Made by a program: the position numbers and the translations under genes. DNA of 64,000 nt from positions 186,001-250,000 of the forward strand of contig NZ_JAHCQH010000015.1 in assembly GCF_018449475.1 (NCBI RefSeq), read 5' to 3'. This stretch comes from Ancylobacter radicis (lineage in GTDB: Bacteria > Pseudomonadota > Alphaproteobacteria > Rhizobiales > Xanthobacteraceae). Below the pieces are notes generated by a model. That model worked only from the letters and a program-made list of their open reading frames with translations, did no database searches and was not told the DNA's origin. The stretch's first letter is position 1. The number at the start of each line of letters is the position of its first letter. This document shows positions 11,327 to 19,142 of the stretch, piece after piece.

Positions 11327-12054
11327 TATACGGTTGGCCAGATAGCGGCGATCATGGCGCACGCGGCCTCAATGTTGGCCACCCTCCGGGTTATGTTCGA
11401 TGGGCCACGCACTACAGCACCGCGAGACACATCTATCACCATTGATGCCGGTGAATATGGGGTGCCTAGGTGCGTAAGATTGGCCGCCGCGTGCATGTGG
11501 GCAATCGTCGCCAAATGCCCATTCGCCTCTGAACGACGGTTTTCCGCGCCATCGCCCGCCGCTCCTATCGTGCAGCGGATAAAAACCTCTCCGACGCGGG
11601 TTTCGCCATTCCGCGCGGAAACCTTCGCAACGGCATCTGGCCAGACGGTGACATCAACTCCCGATATCGAGAGCGGGTTGCTCGGATTTGGACCCGGCTC
11701 GTAAACCGCGTTGCCAATGTCGAGAGAATTAACCGCCCGTTGAAAAGTTTGGATCACGTCTATTGAACGAATCGCATCATCCCGGACCAAAGGGGAGCTT
11801 GACGGGTCATCTCGCCGCTGTTCGAGCGCGACAACGGCGCTCGCCACGAGGCGGTTCATGCTTGCTGGCGATTGCAGGCACGCGGAAATGCACCGACGAG
11901 CATGCTGGTATTGAATGATAAGAGGCCTGCTCTGGCCAGGATTCTTAGCTTGCCGCAGAATCCCCATCTGGCCTACAGGGGTCGGCGCAACGAGATAGTC
12001 GGCAAGTTGAGAAGCCGACAATTTCGGCGTAGCGCGTACAGGAGAAAGAGCCAT
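11326..12054 (-). CDS. hypothetical cargo protein, possible nuclease-like fold
   Basis: A 242-residue protein, start ATG at 12054 with AAGGA upstream. I do not recognise a named family. The N-terminus (KLSASQLADYL followed by ILRQAKNPGQ) is a compact helical segment. The C-terminal half has alternating strands (GVDVTVWPDAVAKVS, RVGEVFIRC, MVIDVSRGAVV) and ends in a helix IEAACAMIAAIWP. The acidic residue and strand pattern could be that of a PD-(D/E)XK-like core, but no clear E-X-K pair is visible, so this is weak inference. It faces away from the 74-residue gene and their start codons overlap inside one CCATGG. Confidence 0.75.
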   Translation of the reverse strand: MALSPVRATPKLSASQLADYLVAPTPVGQMGILRQAKNPGQSRPLIIQYQHARRCISACLQSPASMNRLVASAVVALEQRRDDPSSSPLVRDDAIRSIDVIQTFQRAVNSLDIGNAVYEPGPNPSNPLSISGVDVTVWPDAVAKVSARNGETRVGEVFIRCTIGAAGDGAENRRSEANGHLATIAHMHAAANLTHLGTPYSPASMVIDVSRGAVVRGPSNITRRVANIEAACAMIAAIWPTV

Positions 12055-12277
12055 GGACGAGTTCCTTTTTGTCGGAACGACTCAACTTGGAACACCAGTA
12101 TACATGTCTGAGTTGTCGTCGCAGACGCTGAAAGACAACGGCTTAGAGGGTGATCGCTCCGGCCTCTATCTTTATGAGGCCAGCGAAAATCCGGGTTCTG
12201 TTGGTATCCGCGTGCTCGCTTCCGTCCCAAATTCCGATGCGGCTTACCGCATTCTGGATATGCTTAGCGTTAAGTAG
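12053..12277 (+). CDS. small hypothetical cargo protein (74 residues)
   Basis: Begins MDEFLFVGTTQLGTPVY with a good ribosome site (AGGAG, eight bases before the ATG). The protein is acidic and has alternating short strands and helices (GLYLYEAS, GIRVLASV, DAAYRILDML), consistent with a small alpha/beta fold. No family is recognised. Its start codon overlaps that of the divergent 242-residue gene, so each gene's promoter and ribosome site must lie inside the other gene. It ends six bases before the convergent transposase stop. Confidence 0.72.
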   Translation: MDEFLFVGTTQLGTPVYMSELSSQTLKDNGLEGDRSGLYLYEASENPGSVGIRVLASVPNSDAAYRILDMLSVK

Positions 12278-12282
12278 CACGC

Positions 12283-13185
12283 CTAAATGGGCGTCTTCTT
12301 GTAGGGCCCACGCTTTCCAGCCTTCGGTGCAGCCGCCTCGACCAGCGCGGCCACGTCTTCCATCGACCAAAGGCGGTCGGTAACGCCAGCGGCCATTGCG
12401 GGCGTCATGCGCAGCGTCTTGTGCATCTTCACGAAGTTGTACCAGACGGTATAGAGCGCGACCATGTGAACGTGGTTCTCGAACTTCTTCGAGAACGCGT
12501 TCGTTAGGCGGGTGAAGCGGCGCATGTGCATCCGCATCGTGAGGTTCTGACGCTCGACATAGGACGTGCTGACGTGCGCCTTGTCGGGGTTGCCTTCAAC
12601 CCGATCCTTGCGGGCGCCGATGCATTCCGCCGGGCTGTAGCGGCCCTTGAAGCTCTCAGCAGCGGCGCCGTACAGCTTCACCAGCATCGCGTAATCAATA
12701 TCGCCGCCGAACGCACCCTCGACCGCCTCAAGATATGCGCGGTGCCCGTCCGTGGTGAGCTGCACGCGGTTCGCGAGGCGCGAGCGCAGATCGCCCATGA
12801 ACGCCATCGCATATTCGCTGTCGCGGCCACCGACCAGCCACGACACGATGAGCTTGCTATCGGCATCCAGCGCCGTCCACGTCCACGTGTCGCCAGCTTC
12901 TTCCGGCGCGGCCTTGGCGGCAGCGACATTCTTCGCCTTCGCGTAGGTGAAGGACCAGATTTCATCGCACTGGATGCGCTTGGAGGTGACTCCGCGCACC
13001 GTGTCGTCATGGAACGTCGCGCAAGCCCTGCCTGCGTCAACCAGCAGCTTCGAAACCGTGTTGATGCTCACGTCGGCCACGCGAGAGATCGACCGCATGG
13101 ACGATCCCTCGCAGAGCATGGAGAGGATTTGGACGCGCTTGGCGAGGGGCAGCTTGTTCATGCCAAACATGATATGAACTTTCAT
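12283..13185 (-). CDS. IS1-family transposase (single-frame type)
   Basis: A protein of about 300 residues from the ATG at 13185 (MKVHIMFGMNKL); the internal MNKLPLAKRVQIL start is also possible. The N-terminal helix-turn-helix reads MRSISRVADVSINTVSKLL. The catalytic core shows CDEIWSFTYAK, a D in WTALDADSKL, a D in LTTDGHRAYL and the E in SYVERQNLTMRM, giving a DDE set. It is encoded in one frame, without the insA/insB frameshift of classical IS1, as in the ISMhu11-like branch (from memory). Terminal repeats and the 8-bp duplication fit. It is divergently arranged from the P63C gene across a perfect inverted repeat. Confidence 0.9.
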   Translation of the reverse strand: MKVHIMFGMNKLPLAKRVQILSMLCEGSSMRSISRVADVSINTVSKLLVDAGRACATFHDDTVRGVTSKRIQCDEIWSFTYAKAKNVAAAKAAPEEAGDTWTWTALDADSKLIVSWLVGGRDSEYAMAFMGDLRSRLANRVQLTTDGHRAYLEAVEGAFGGDIDYAMLVKLYGAAAESFKGRYSPAECIGARKDRVEGNPDKAHVSTSYVERQNLTMRMHMRRFTRLTNAFSKKFENHVHMVALYTVWYNFVKMHKTLRMTPAMAAGVTDRLWSMEDVAALVEAAAPKAGKRGPYKKTPI

Positions 13186-13194
13186 GCTTAGCGT

Positions 13195-13242
13195 CAAGCA
13201 CTATGCAAGCAGAAACCGCAAGGCGTGCTTGCATAGTGCTTG
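13195..13242. promoter_or_regulatory. perfect 17-bp inverted repeat between transposase and P63C gene
   Basis: The left arm 13195-13211 (CAAGCACTATGCAAGCA) and right arm 13226-13242 are exact reverse complements separated by 14 bases. A partial third copy (TTGCAAGCAC) lies at about 13255-13264. It occupies the space between two divergent genes, where a shared operator or a transcript hairpin would sit. Confidence 0.7.
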
Positions 13243-13284
13243 AAAATCTGGATATTGCAAGCACAACCCCCGAAAGGAGCCTGC

Positions 13285-14319
13285 ATGGACGACGAACCTA
13301 TCGGCCGCGCCCGTGGCGGTCACGCCCGAGCGGAAAAGCTCACACCCGAGCGCCGCAGCGAAATTGCACGGCAAGCAGCAGCAGCCAGGCATGAAGGTCG
13401 GAGTGTCGAAAAGGCGACCCACGGGTCATCCGACCATCCGCTGAAAATCGGAGAAATCGAAATCCCCTGCTATGTTCTGGAGGATGGCAGGCGGGTTCTT
13501 TCCCTTGGTGGGATGGTTCGCGCTCTTGGAATGTCGATTGGCGGAGCCGGTCGGAGGCAGGGTGATCGTCTCTACCAATTTGCCACTCAAAAAAGCCTGA
13601 TTGCCTATCTTCCCAAGGACTTGCTGAGCAGGATGGATAACCCCATCCGGTTTCAGGCCCCGACGGGCGGAACACCTGCCACTGGGTATGAGGCAACTAT
13701 ACTTCCGGATCTTTGCGAAGCTGTTTTGGCCGCGAGAGAGGATGACGCACTGCGTGCTGACCAGCTTCACATCGCCAAACAATGCGAAATTCTCGTTCGC
13801 GGGTTAGCCCGTGTCGGAATTATCGCGCTGGTCGATGAAGCTACCGGATATCAGCGTGATCGAGCACACGATGCACTGTCCCGCATCCTGGAGGCCTTCA
13901 TCGCTAAAGAATTGCAGCCCTACGTTCCGACGTTTCCGAATGAATACTACGAGCAAATATTCCGTCTCAGGGGATTAGATTACCCAACCGGCTCTGTGAA
14001 GCGCCCTCAATATTTTGGGATGCTCACTAATGATATAATATATAAGCGTCTTGCGCCTGGAGTTCTTGATGAACTAAAGAAAGTTACACCACGAAGCGAC
14101 ACTGGTCGCCACAAGGACAAATTATTTCAGCGCCTAACGTCAAATAAGGGATATCCGAAACTTCGAGAGTTGCTTGGATCGGTTGTTACGATCATGTCCT
14201 TTAGCCGGGATTGGAAAGATTTTATGCAAAAACTTGATCAGCGCCATGCTCGATACGGTGATCAGATGCTTCTGCCACTCGAATACCAGCCAGAAAAGGA
14301 CCACGGCACGGACCTTTAG
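13285..14319 (+). CDS. P63C domain protein (transposon cargo)
   Basis: A 344-residue protein from the ATG at 13285, which has AAGGAG five bases upstream (13274-13279). The N-terminal segment GGHARAEKLTPERRSEIARQ resembles the basic Lys/Arg-Ala helices of small DNA- or RNA-binding proteins, and a similar motif recurs in the small protein encoded just downstream on the other strand. The C-terminal half contains the P63C signature: FPNEYYEQIFRLRGLDYP, LTNDIIYKRLAPGVLDEL, GYPKLRELLGSVVTIM. P63C proteins are known from phages, plasmids and mobile elements, and their function is not established. It ends in a 4-base overlap with the convergent 78-residue gene. Confidence 0.85.
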   Translation: MDDEPIGRARGGHARAEKLTPERRSEIARQAAAARHEGRSVEKATHGSSDHPLKIGEIEIPCYVLEDGRRVLSLGGMVRALGMSIGGAGRRQGDRLYQFATQKSLIAYLPKDLLSRMDNPIRFQAPTGGTPATGYEATILPDLCEAVLAAREDDALRADQLHIAKQCEILVRGLARVGIIALVDEATGYQRDRAHDALSRILEAFIAKELQPYVPTFPNEYYEQIFRLRGLDYPTGSVKRPQYFGMLTNDIIYKRLAPGVLDELKKVTPRSDTGRHKDKLFQRLTSNKGYPKLRELLGSVVTIMSFSRDWKDFMQKLDQRHARYGDQMLLPLEYQPEKDHGTDL

Positions 14320-14552
14320 GTTTTTCCCCACCGTTTCGCCGCCGCCGCCTTGGCGATCTCGGCCCTACGCTCCGGAGTCATGGACGCGGCCCGTGCCGCC
14401 CCGCCTTTTTTGCCGAGCGCCTTCGCGGCCGGGTCCTTCCCGTCATCGACGGGCGCGGCCTCGTCTACCTCGCCCGTAGCAATGCGCATGACGTGGACGG
14501 CGTTGCCGATCACGTCAGCGGGGCGCTTCTCGCCTTTGGGTCCGCGCGGCAT
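14316..14552 (-). CDS. small basic Lys/Ala-rich protein
   Basis: A 78-residue protein starting MPRGPKGEKRPADVIGNAV. This beginning is common in short alphaproteobacterial proteins annotated as RNA- or DNA-binding. The C-terminus GKKGGAARAASMTPERRAEI is a lysine- and alanine-rich helix. The TPERRAEIA block also occurs as TPERRSEIA in the P63C protein, which suggests shared nucleic-acid binding or a domain swap between cargo genes. It starts one base after the stop of the 68-residue gene upstream. Confidence 0.72.
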   Translation of the reverse strand: MPRGPKGEKRPADVIGNAVHVMRIATGEVDEAAPVDDGKDPAAKALGKKGGAARAASMTPERRAEIAKAAAAKRWGKT

Positions 14553-14553
14553 G

Positions 14554-14760
14554 TCAGAAATCACCCGTGGTCACTCGAACGGAGTCGGTCGACCCGTCAT
14601 ACTTCTCTACAGCCTTCTGGAGGCAGGCGGACTCGCCCATATCTTGAAGGGCCTCATGGGAAACTCGGACGCCGACCGGGCGGCTCGTGAGCGAATCCTT
14701 AGCGCGCCACCGCGCATCGGAAAGGTCATCATCAATTCGATCGCCAATGTCTAACGGCAT
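14554..14760 (-). CDS. small hypothetical protein (68 residues)
   Basis: Starts MPLDIGDRIDDDLSDARWR behind a GGGAGG ribosome site. An acidic N-terminus is followed by a mixed segment (VRVSHEALQDMGESACLQKAVEKY). No family recognised. It is the first gene of a two-gene unit with the basic 78-residue protein; an acidic partner coupled to a basic one suggests that the two products interact, which is inference only. Confidence 0.65.
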   Translation of the reverse strand: MPLDIGDRIDDDLSDARWRAKDSLTSRPVGVRVSHEALQDMGESACLQKAVEKYDGSTDSVRVTTGDF

Positions 14761-14834
14761 GCGAGCCTCCCATGCTTCCCGCTAAGCATATAGGAGCGGG
14801 GCCAGGCTGGCGACAGGCACGTCAACGGTGCGAG

Positions 14835-14855
14835 ATTTCAAACTGAGACACTACC
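14835..14855. repeat. right terminal inverted repeat of the IS1-type element
   Basis: Reverse complement of the left end with one mismatch. It supplies the present stop codon (TAG, 14851-14853 on the minus strand) of the interrupted DUF3489 gene. Confidence 0.9.
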
Positions 14856-15264
14856 GTGCATCGATGCGGTAGCGGCGCTCGCCATTTGAGCCGACAGCGG
14901 AAACCAGGTTCAGCCCACGCTTCTTAAGCACCTCCGCGGAGAGGAAGCCACGCACCGAGTGCGCCTGCCAGCCAGTTGCCTCCATCAATCTAGCGATGCT
15001 GGCGCCCTGCTCCGTCTGGAGCAGCGAGAGGACGATATCTGCCTTGGTGCATCGGCTCGATGGCGCGGACTGTTCAGGAGCCTGGCTCACCGATGCTTCG
15101 ACCGGATCCGGCGACCCGGTTGCTACGGCCTCGATCATAGACGGATCGCCTAAAGCGGGCTCGGTGTACTTCTCATGTCGACGGCGGGTCCGGCTGGGCT
15201 TGGTGCCCAGTGCCGCGGAGCGAAAACGCACTCGATCCGGACGGCGGATGGCAGCGTTGGTCAT
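14851..15264 (-). CDS. DUF3489 domain protein, last residues altered by transposon
   Basis: A 137-residue protein from the ATG at 15264 with GAGGAG upstream. The C-terminal 70 residues carry the DUF3489 signature: TKADIVLSLLQTEQGASI, LMEATGWQAHSVRGFL and RGLNLVSAVGSNGERRYRI, a winged-helix-like unit. The basic N-terminal linker is variable in the family. The gene is the first of the DUF3489-DUF2924-recombinase operon. The IS1-type element has replaced the last residues: the restored sequence would end RIDAPAT, whereas the present one ends RIDAR with the stop inside the element. The domain itself is intact, but the operon downstream is cut off from its promoter. Confidence 0.85.
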   Translation of the reverse strand: MTNAAIRRPDRVRFRSAALGTKPSRTRRRHEKYTEPALGDPSMIEAVATGSPDPVEASVSQAPEQSAPSSRCTKADIVLSLLQTEQGASIARLMEATGWQAHSVRGFLSAEVLKKRGLNLVSAVGSNGERRYRIDAR

Positions 15265-15679
15265 TCCAGTTCTCCTCAGAACACGCCGCGGTCGATCCGG
15301 CGGCTGTACTGAGGCGAGCCCGCGCTTGGCGGGCCGGGAGTTCGGCGGCAGGCGGCCGGTCACGATCCAGCGCCGGCGCCCCTGCAAGCTGTCGCTCTGT
15401 GTGCCGGCGAAGTCGAGTGGATAGTGAGTAGTTAGGCGCTATGCCATGTCCCATCATGAGCCAAAGCGACCTTCCCGACACGCCGGTGCGAAAGTCCGCT
15501 TTGCGTCGCCTTCTCGGTGATTGATCTGGCAACGGCCGCGGCCCGAAAGCAGACATCAGCGAGGTGGGGCAGGTCGGCACCTTTGCGCCAGTTGCGGACG
15601 GTCGGTTGAATGCCGAGGGCAGCAACTTATCCTGCGGTCATGGCCGGCCGCGGCGCGAGGCGGAGCGTGCCGCCGTGCC
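15265..15679. other. 415-bp region with a dispersed repeat
   Basis: The left part is the leader of the DUF3489 gene. Positions 15512-15587 hold a repeat (core TTGATCTGGCAACGGCC) found again in the same orientation at 29934-30007. No coding region is supported. Confidence 0.5.
15512..15587. repeat. dispersed intergenic repeat, copy A
   Basis: About 75 bp, similar to 29934-30007 with scattered substitutions and one 3-base gap. Both share TTGATCTGGCAACGGCC and GACATCAGCGAGGT. Confidence 0.7.
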
Positions 15680-16666
15680 TCACGCAGTCACCTTCAGCAC
15701 GATCTTCCCGAACCCGCCGCCGGCTTCCATGGTGCGGTGCGCCTCGGCGGCCCGTGCGAGCGGAAAGACCTTACCGACCAGCGGTTTCAGCCGGCCGTCC
15801 GCGAACATTGGCAGCGCGCCTTCGGCGAAGCGCCGCACCATGGCGCGCTTCTCGTCCGCCCTCCGCGATTTCATCACCGTGCCGATGAGGCGCAGGTGAT
15901 TGTGCAGCAGGACCGAGAGCGGAATGTTGGTAGTGTCCTGCCCGCCGAGCAGACCGACCTGGACGAGGCGCCCGCCAGGGGCGAGGCTGCGCAAATTGCG
16001 CGCGAGATAATCACCGCCGACGAAATCGACGATCACGTCCACGCCGCGCCCACCGGTGGCATCGCGCACGCCCTGCTCGAAGTCCTCGGATCGATAATCG
16101 AACACCGCCTCGGCACCCAGCGCCAGCACCTCGGCGCGCCGCTCGGCATTGGCGGTCGCGAAAGCCCGGGCACCAAGCGCGTGGGCGATCTCGACGGCGG
16201 CGGAACCCACCCCGCCCGCAGCCGCGTGGATGAGCACGGCCGTCCCCTTGGTTGTCCCGCCCAGATGCACGGCGGCTTCCCAGGCGGTGACGAAGGATTC
16301 CATCACCGCCGCCGCCCCGACATAATCGAGATGCTCGGGAATAGGCACCGCCATGCTGCGGTCGACACGGGCAAACTCGGCATAGGCGCCGCCGCCGACG
16401 ATTCCCATCACCCGCTCGCCCGGCCGGATGTCGGTGACGTCGGTGCCGACCGCAATCACCTCGCCGGCCACTTCCAGCCCGAGCAGGTCGCTCTCGCCAT
16501 AGGTCTGCCGGCCATAATAGCCCTGCCGCTGCAGAAGATCGGCGCGGTTGACGCCGGCCGCGCGGACCTTGACCAGAAGGTCGCCGGGGCGGACCTCGGG
16601 CATAGGCACTTCGGTGAGGCGGAGGGCGTCCGCCTCACCGAAATCGTCGAACACGATAGCTTTCAT
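15680..16666 (-). CDS. NAD(P)H quinone oxidoreductase, PIG3-like zinc-free MDR protein
   Basis: A 328-residue medium-chain dehydrogenase/reductase. The N-terminal GroES-like domain has VRAAGVNRADLLQRQG and the Rossmann domain has the nucleotide-binding AAAGGVGSAAVEIAHALG near residue 150. The Cys ligands for zinc are absent, as in quinone reductases. Such enzymes reduce quinones or related electrophiles with NADPH in the cytosol. It overlaps the upstream polyketide-cyclase-like gene by four bases, so the pair is one operon, divergent from the LysR gene that may control it. Confidence 0.9.
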   Translation of the reverse strand: MKAIVFDDFGEADALRLTEVPMPEVRPGDLLVKVRAAGVNRADLLQRQGYYGRQTYGESDLLGLEVAGEVIAVGTDVTDIRPGERVMGIVGGGAYAEFARVDRSMAVPIPEHLDYVGAAAVMESFVTAWEAAVHLGGTTKGTAVLIHAAAGGVGSAAVEIAHALGARAFATANAERRAEVLALGAEAVFDYRSEDFEQGVRDATGGRGVDVIVDFVGGDYLARNLRSLAPGGRLVQVGLLGGQDTTNIPLSVLLHNHLRLIGTVMKSRRADEKRAMVRRFAEGALPMFADGRLKPLVGKVFPLARAAEAHRTMEAGGGFGKIVLKVTA

Positions 16667-17211
16667 TTTGCCGCGGCCTTGGCGATCGCGCGGCGGGCGA
16701 TGCTGGCGGCGAAGAGCGGCGTCTCGCGGCGGTTGTGATCGCCACCGGCTTCCTGCCGGGCCATGGCTGCCTGCTCGAAGGTCTGGCCGTGCTCGGCGAG
16801 GAAGTCCATGAACACGTCAGTCGGGTGCGAGGTGACGCGGTTCGTATAACGGGTGCGCCCGCCCTCGAGCGACTCGGCGATCAGCTCCCAGATCACGTTG
16901 ACCTGCGTGCGTCCCACTGGCGTGAACACGTCGGAGATCGAATTCATACGGCAATAGCTCGCCGTGGCTTCCTCGGCGACATAGTGCTGGATCACCAGCC
17001 CGGTGCCGATCATCTCGACATTGATCACCATACGACGACCATCATCGGTCATGGTGACGCCGGAACCGATATGATCCGGCGGGCAGCAGCGGAGATATTC
17101 CGCTTCCGGCAGTGTGAACAGCCAGTCCGCGATATCGATCTTTTCAAGGGGAACGTCGATGTCCGCGGTATAGGCGGATTGCGATAGGATCTTTTCAGTG
17201 AGGACTTTCAT
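16663..17211 (-). CDS. SRPBCC/polyketide-cyclase-like protein
   Basis: A 182-residue protein. The pattern of a first strand (AYTADIDVPLEKIDIADWLF), a central set of strands (GVTMTDDGRRMVINVEMIG, VIQHYVAEEATASYCRMNS, QVNVIWELIAESLEGGRTRYT) and a C-terminal helix is that of START/SRPBCC ligand-binding folds. No catalytic motif is evident. First gene of the operon with the quinone oxidoreductase; a role in small-molecule binding for that enzyme is plausible but inferred. Confidence 0.75.
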   Translation of the reverse strand: MKVLTEKILSQSAYTADIDVPLEKIDIADWLFTLPEAEYLRCCPPDHIGSGVTMTDDGRRMVINVEMIGTGLVIQHYVAEEATASYCRMNSISDVFTPVGRTQVNVIWELIAESLEGGRTRYTNRVTSHPTDVFMDFLAEHGQTFEQAAMARQEAGGDHNRRETPLFAASIARRAIAKAAAK

Positions 17212-17511
17212 GTTTTTGCCTTATCGATATACGTTTGTATTAGATAACCGTACCCACCCTCACAGAGGCCGAACGCCAATACGGTGAAGATTGATGCGGA
17301 ACCGGTTATGCGCGACGTCTCGGCCGGACGTATTTCGATATCTCCACGATCGCTGATCTTGCTTGCGAGATGGAACGACTGCCCACTGTGCCGTGAGTAT
17401 TGCGTGCCGGCGACGGGGTTTCGCCGCTGTGTGAACGCCGCGAATATGCGAGTGTCCGGGACCGGCGATAAGCCGGAGCCTGCTGCAAACGGCTTTGCCT
17501 GGATCGCAAAG
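17212..17511. promoter_or_regulatory. divergent control region between cyclase-like gene and LysR gene
   Basis: A 300-bp intergenic region. At 17221-17247 there is a dyad TTATC-N17-GATAA with an inner ATAC-N4-GTAT, a layout typical of LysR-type sites and placed just upstream of the divergent operon. The region is open in the LysR frame, but the extra residues have no family likeness, so the LysR start is set at 17512. Confidence 0.55.
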
Positions 17512-18429
17512 ATGAGACCCCATTTCGCCGAATTCCTCGCCACCTTTGTCGATGTCGTACGGGCGGGGAGCTTCTCCGGCGCCGCTCGCCGGCGCGCGGT
17601 GACGCCTTCGGCGATCGTCCGCCAGATCGATGCACTGGAGGCGGATCTAGGCGTCGCCCTGCTCGTCCGTTCGACGCGGGCACTCACGCTCACCGATGCC
17701 GGCCAGCGGCTGCATGAGCGGGCCCTGCGGCATCTCGATGAACTCGCCGATACCCATGCGGAGGTCGCCGCCTTCGACGGTTCCGTTTCGGGCACGCTGC
17801 GGATCGCCTGCTTCCCGACCTTCGGCAAACGCTACGTCCTGCCGGTCGTCGCAGCCCTGCAGTCCGAGCATCCCGCCCTGCATGTCGAGCTCGACCTGAC
17901 GGAGCGGCTCGCCGATCCGGTAGCCGAGCGGCTTGATGCCGTCATCCGCATGGGCGCGCTTGCCGACAGTACGCTGATCGCGACAAGACTGGCGCCGCTC
18001 ACGCGGCTGCTGGTCGCGAGCCCGGTCTATCTGGCGCGGGCGGGCACGCCTGACAGCGCGGCGGATCTGTCATCGCATCGGCTGCTCGACAAGCTCCATG
18101 GCGCCGATCTCCTTGGCTGGCGCGATGTGCTCGGCTGTCCGGCGGGCCATGTCGGGAAGGGAACAGTGACCCTCCGCTCGGATGATTTCGAGGCCCTGCG
18201 GGCGGCGGCCGAAGCGGGTCTGGGGATCGCGTTTCTGGCGAGCTGGGTTGTTGGACCGGACGTGAGGGCCGGCAAGCTGGTGCGCTTGCGGCTCGGTGAC
18301 GAGCCGTGGAACGACGAGTTGTCAGGCATCTACCTCCTTCGCGCCCTGCCGCAGCCGAGCGCGAAGGTGCGCGCCTTCACCGAGGCATTGCGGACGTCTA
18401 TCGGAAGTCCGCCGCGTTGGGAGCCGTGA
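17512..18429 (+). CDS. LysR-family transcriptional regulator
   Basis: A 305-residue regulator. The N-terminal winged helix-turn-helix reads FLATFVDVVRAGSFSGAARRR then TPSAIVRQIDALEADLGV and LLVRSTRALTLTDAGQRL. A periplasmic-binding-like effector domain follows (GTLRIACFPTFGKRYVLPVV onward). The start at MRPHFAEFL gives the usual distance to the DNA-binding motif; the ribosome site is weak. It is divergent from the quinone-reductase operon, its probable target. Confidence 0.9.
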   Translation: MRPHFAEFLATFVDVVRAGSFSGAARRRAVTPSAIVRQIDALEADLGVALLVRSTRALTLTDAGQRLHERALRHLDELADTHAEVAAFDGSVSGTLRIACFPTFGKRYVLPVVAALQSEHPALHVELDLTERLADPVAERLDAVIRMGALADSTLIATRLAPLTRLLVASPVYLARAGTPDSAADLSSHRLLDKLHGADLLGWRDVLGCPAGHVGKGTVTLRSDDFEALRAAAEAGLGIAFLASWVVGPDVRAGKLVRLRLGDEPWNDELSGIYLLRALPQPSAKVRAFTEALRTSIGSPPRWEP

Positions 18430-18530
18430 TTGATGGGGAGCTGATCGGCGAAGAGCGCTATTAGCTAATGTAAGCTCTTTGCCTGGAAGCAGACATTCCC
18501 TCAGGCCAGGGACGATTGGGAACCGAGTTT

Positions 18531-19142
18531 ATGACAGACGAGCGCATGGTCGAGCGCCTTACCCTCGTTGAACTCGCGATCCGCCGCCAGGAGATCAAGA
18601 AGAGCCGATTCATCGCAATCGCCGGCCCCGTCGCGGACGAGGCGGCGGCGAAGGACTTCATCGCGACACGGTCGGATCCGGCCGCCAACCACAATTGCTG
18701 GGCATGGCGCGTGGGGCAGAACTACCGCTTCAACGACGATGGCGAGCCCACTGGAACCGCGGGCAAGCCGATTCTGGCCACCGTCGACGGGCAAGGCCTC
18801 GATCGCGTCGCCGTCGTCGTCACGCGCTGGTTCGGCGGCATCCTTCTGGGCAGCGGCGGCCTGATCCGTGCCTATGGCGGAACGGCGGCCCTCTGCCTGC
18901 GAGAAGCCAAGAAGGCGGCGCTCATCGAGACCGTCTCCGGAACCGTCACGTGCGGGTTCAGTGATCTGGCGCTGGCCCAGGCGAGGTTGACCGCCGTCCC
19001 GGGCGTGCAAATGAGCGTTCACGCTTTCACGGACAGCGGCGCGATTCTGTCGGTGTCAGCGCCGAAACCGGAAGTCGGTGGGGTGGACCGGCTGCTGACG
19101 GATCTGACCAACGGACGTTCGGTAATCCGATGGACTGAATAG
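18531..19142 (+). CDS. IMPACT/YigZ family protein
   Basis: A 203-residue protein from the ATG at 18531. Diagnostic motifs of the UPF0029/IMPACT N-terminal domain are present: KKSRFIAIAGPV, NHNCWAWRVG, FNDDGEPTGTAGKPIL, VVVTRWFGGILLGSGGLIRAYG. A C-terminal DUF1949-like ferredoxin fold follows. The bacterial family is widespread and conserved; its biochemical role is not settled, with links to translation and stress. It stands alone in its orientation. Confidence 0.92.
   Translation: MTDERMVERLTLVELAIRRQEIKKSRFIAIAGPVADEAAAKDFIATRSDPAANHNCWAWRVGQNYRFNDDGEPTGTAGKPILATVDGQGLDRVAVVVTRWFGGILLGSGGLIRAYGGTAALCLREAKKAALIETVSGTVTCGFSDLALAQARLTAVPGVQMSVHAFTDSGAILSVSAPKPEVGGVDRLLTDLTNGRSVIRWTE

Larger units (their letters stand above)
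11306..14855. mobile_element. IS1-family transposon with cargo genes (3,550 bp)
   Basis: The terminal inverted repeats begin GGTAGTGTCTCA at both ends and match at 20 of 21 positions (11306-11326 and 14835-14855). An 8-bp direct repeat, gtgcatcg, flanks the element at 11298-11305 and 14856-14863, as expected for IS1-type target duplication of 8-9 bp. Inside are one transposase gene and five other genes on both strands, which is far more than the single transposase of a normal IS1 element of about 0.7-1.1 kb. It sits precisely between the DUF3489 and DUF2924 genes. Removing it and one repeat copy rejoins them as a tight operon, so the insertion is recent and clean. Confidence 0.9.

Noticed and set aside
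17284..17511. N-terminal extension of the LysR gene
   Set aside because: 76 extra residues without likeness, overlapping a plausible regulatory dyad; the standard start at 17512 fits the family.
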